Part shown: one piece after another, positions 5,636 through 6,355 of the stretch | Position numbering within the stretch: the first letter of the stretch is position 1 | Layout: each line of letters starts with the position of its first letter | From: an uncultured Clostridia bacterium | Lineage (GTDB): Bacteria > Bacillota > Clostridia > TANB77 > CAG-508 | DNA: 6,355 bases | NCBI GenBank assembly: GCA_934183305.1 | Contig: CAKPSF010000014.1 | Location: forward strand, 1-6,355 | Direction: 5' to 3' | Position numbers and translations under genes: made by a program | The notes under the pieces: model-generated | The model's input: the letters and a program-made list of their open reading frames with translations, nothing else | What the model was told of the DNA's origin: nothing | Databases searched by the model: none

Positions 5636-5935
5636 TTAATAATATCTTTTTAATCTTAATGGATTACTATTTTTTACTACTAAATTATATTTGATTTTTA
5701 ATATTTCTTTTACCCTAGGTATAAGTTTATTCATATCGCATCTACAATTAAATACATCTATTGCAGAGTTAATATGATTTCTTAAAGAACAATCTGATAA
5801 ACAATGTCTACTATATCCATTTGCTAAATAAAATGCTACTAGATCTGGAATTACATAATTATTTAAATAATCATTAACATTATTATAGCAAGGTAAATAT
5901 ATTTCTTCAAATTCTTTATCAGTTATATCACACAT
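5636..5935 (-). CDS. Small cysteine-bearing protein of unknown function, coupled to tnpV
   Basis: A 99-residue protein I do not recognise. It begins MCDITDKEFEEIYLP, is predicted mainly helical, and has a lysine/arginine-rich C-terminus (residues 79-97). It has six cysteines (2, 16, 45, 49, 64, 66). Four of them form C45-x3-C49 and C64-x-C66 with nearby His44 and His54, which could bind a metal but match no standard zinc finger I know. There is no signal peptide or membrane segment. The gene is credible: AAAGGAG lies 7 bases before the ATG, its start overlaps the end of tnpV by 8 bases, and a strong terminator follows. This arrangement implies translational coupling and a role with the mobile element, perhaps as a small DNA-binding accessory protein, but that is inference only. 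Confidence 0.7.
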   Translation of the reverse strand: MCDITDKEFEEIYLPCYNNVNDYLNNYVIPDLVAFYLANGYSRHCLSDCSLRNHINSAIDVFNCRCDMNKLIPRVKEILKIKYNLVVKNSNPLRLKRYY

Positions 5936-6278
5936 AGATATACTCCTTTAAAATAATTTCTTCTACTCTATTTTTTATATTGTTCATTTTACCTATCCAT
6001 AACATTTGAATACTACTTTTTAATTCTTCAGTAACATTTTCTTTTTCAGCAAGTTCTTTAATTAAATTTTGTTCTTTTTCCATAAGAGTAATATCAATAT
6101 CATGCAAATACTTATTCACCTTATCTTTCATAAGTAATTCAGTATATAATCCTCTTTTATTCTTCTTTAGATACTCTAATTTAAGCAATCCATACTTTCC
6201 TATATTATATCTTTCTTTATCTTCTAATTTTAAATCTGGTAATAAATAATCACCAATTCTAGTGTAACTAATGTTCAT
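5928..6278 (-). CDS. tnpV: TnpV family transposon-encoded protein
   Basis: A 116-residue protein recognised as TnpV from several family signatures in order: GDYLLPDLKL near 8-17, IGKYGLLKLEYLKK at 26-39, LYTELLMKDKVNKYLHDID at 44-62, and the C-terminal MNNIKNRVEEIILKEYIY at 98-115. It is nearly full length for the family (about 115-125 residues). TnpV was named in Tn4451-type elements of Clostridia, which are moved by a large serine recombinase, and is common on mobile elements of gut Firmicutes; its biochemical role is not established. GAGGAAA lies before the ATG with suitable spacing. It overlaps the next gene by 8 bases. No recombinase is visible, so the element would have to extend beyond the right edge of the window. 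Confidence 0.85.
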   Translation of the reverse strand: MNISYTRIGDYLLPDLKLEDKERYNIGKYGLLKLEYLKKNKRGLYTELLMKDKVNKYLHDIDITLMEKEQNLIKELAEKENVTEELKSSIQMLWIGKMNNIKNRVEEIILKEYIYV

Positions 6279-6319
6279 AACTATTTCCTCATTTCTTTCT
6301 ATTTATTTGGCTTTAATTG

Positions 6320-6355
6320 TTATACATTCGTTACACAATGACTATCGCCACCTCC
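6320..6355 (-). CDS. Possible C-terminal end of an upstream gene (partial)
   Basis: From the right edge a minus-strand frame reads GGGDSHCVTNV and then TAA at 6322-6320. The stretch is less AT-rich than its surroundings and stops 41 bases before tnpV, as expected for the end of a preceding gene in the same operon. It is too short to assign, and chance cannot be excluded. Confidence 0.25.
   Translation of the reverse strand, partial: GGGDSHCVTNV

Noticed and set aside
6338..6355. Plus-strand ATG beginning MTIATS at the right edge
   Set aside because: There are only six codons in the window, no ribosome binding site in front, and the opposite direction to every other gene.
1..6355. CRISPR array, tRNA or rRNA genes, insertion sequence with terminal repeats
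   Set aside because: I saw no regularly spaced repeats, no cloverleaf-like or rRNA-like segments, and no transposase gene or matching terminal inverted repeats within the window.

Overview
The window is very AT-rich, has strong GGAGG-type ribosome binding sites and a TGA stop, and all its supported genes lie on the minus strand, so they are transcribed from right to left. This suggests the chromosome or a mobile element of a low-GC Firmicute (Clostridia or a relative), in an accessory region. The genus cannot be named from the sequence.

Right part (about 6355-5600), in transcription order: possibly the last residues of an upstream gene, then a tnpV-type transposon accessory gene, then an overlapping 99-residue cysteine-bearing gene of unknown function, closed by a hairpin terminator with a GAAA loop. 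Next comes a short, GC-richer, hairpin-rich non-coding block (about 5522-5580) that may mark the edge or a DNA-processing site of the mobile element.

Centre (5516-1378): a compact defence operon. A promoter overlaps a perfect 32-bp palindrome and precedes a 56-residue ribbon-helix-helix (RHH) regulator. One base later starts a 635-residue fused endonuclease/N6-adenine methyltransferase of the BcgI (Type IIB) kind. One base after that starts its two-domain DNA-specificity subunit. Two bases later starts a DUF4268 protein with a PD-(D/E)XK-like nuclease domain. The A subunit carries its own PE-x12-EDK nuclease motif, so the absence of an hsdR gene is expected. The genes are tightly packed and their ribosome binding sites lie inside the preceding genes, so they are probably co-expressed. 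The RHH protein probably represses its own operon through the palindrome.

Left part (1387-1): a DUF3644 protein with a HEPN-type RNKIEH motif, hence a candidate RNase effector. It has its own candidate promoter and a terminator-like hairpin directly in front of its ribosome binding site, and ends in a strong GAAA-loop terminator. After it come two perfect short palindromes and possibly the start of another minus-strand gene.

Taken together this looks like a mobile-element cargo locus. Modification and restriction are supplied by the BcgI-like pair. Two further putative nucleases (DUF4268 and HEPN/DUF3644) may extend it into a layered anti-phage system. The gene families are recognised; the combined system and its regulation are inferred.
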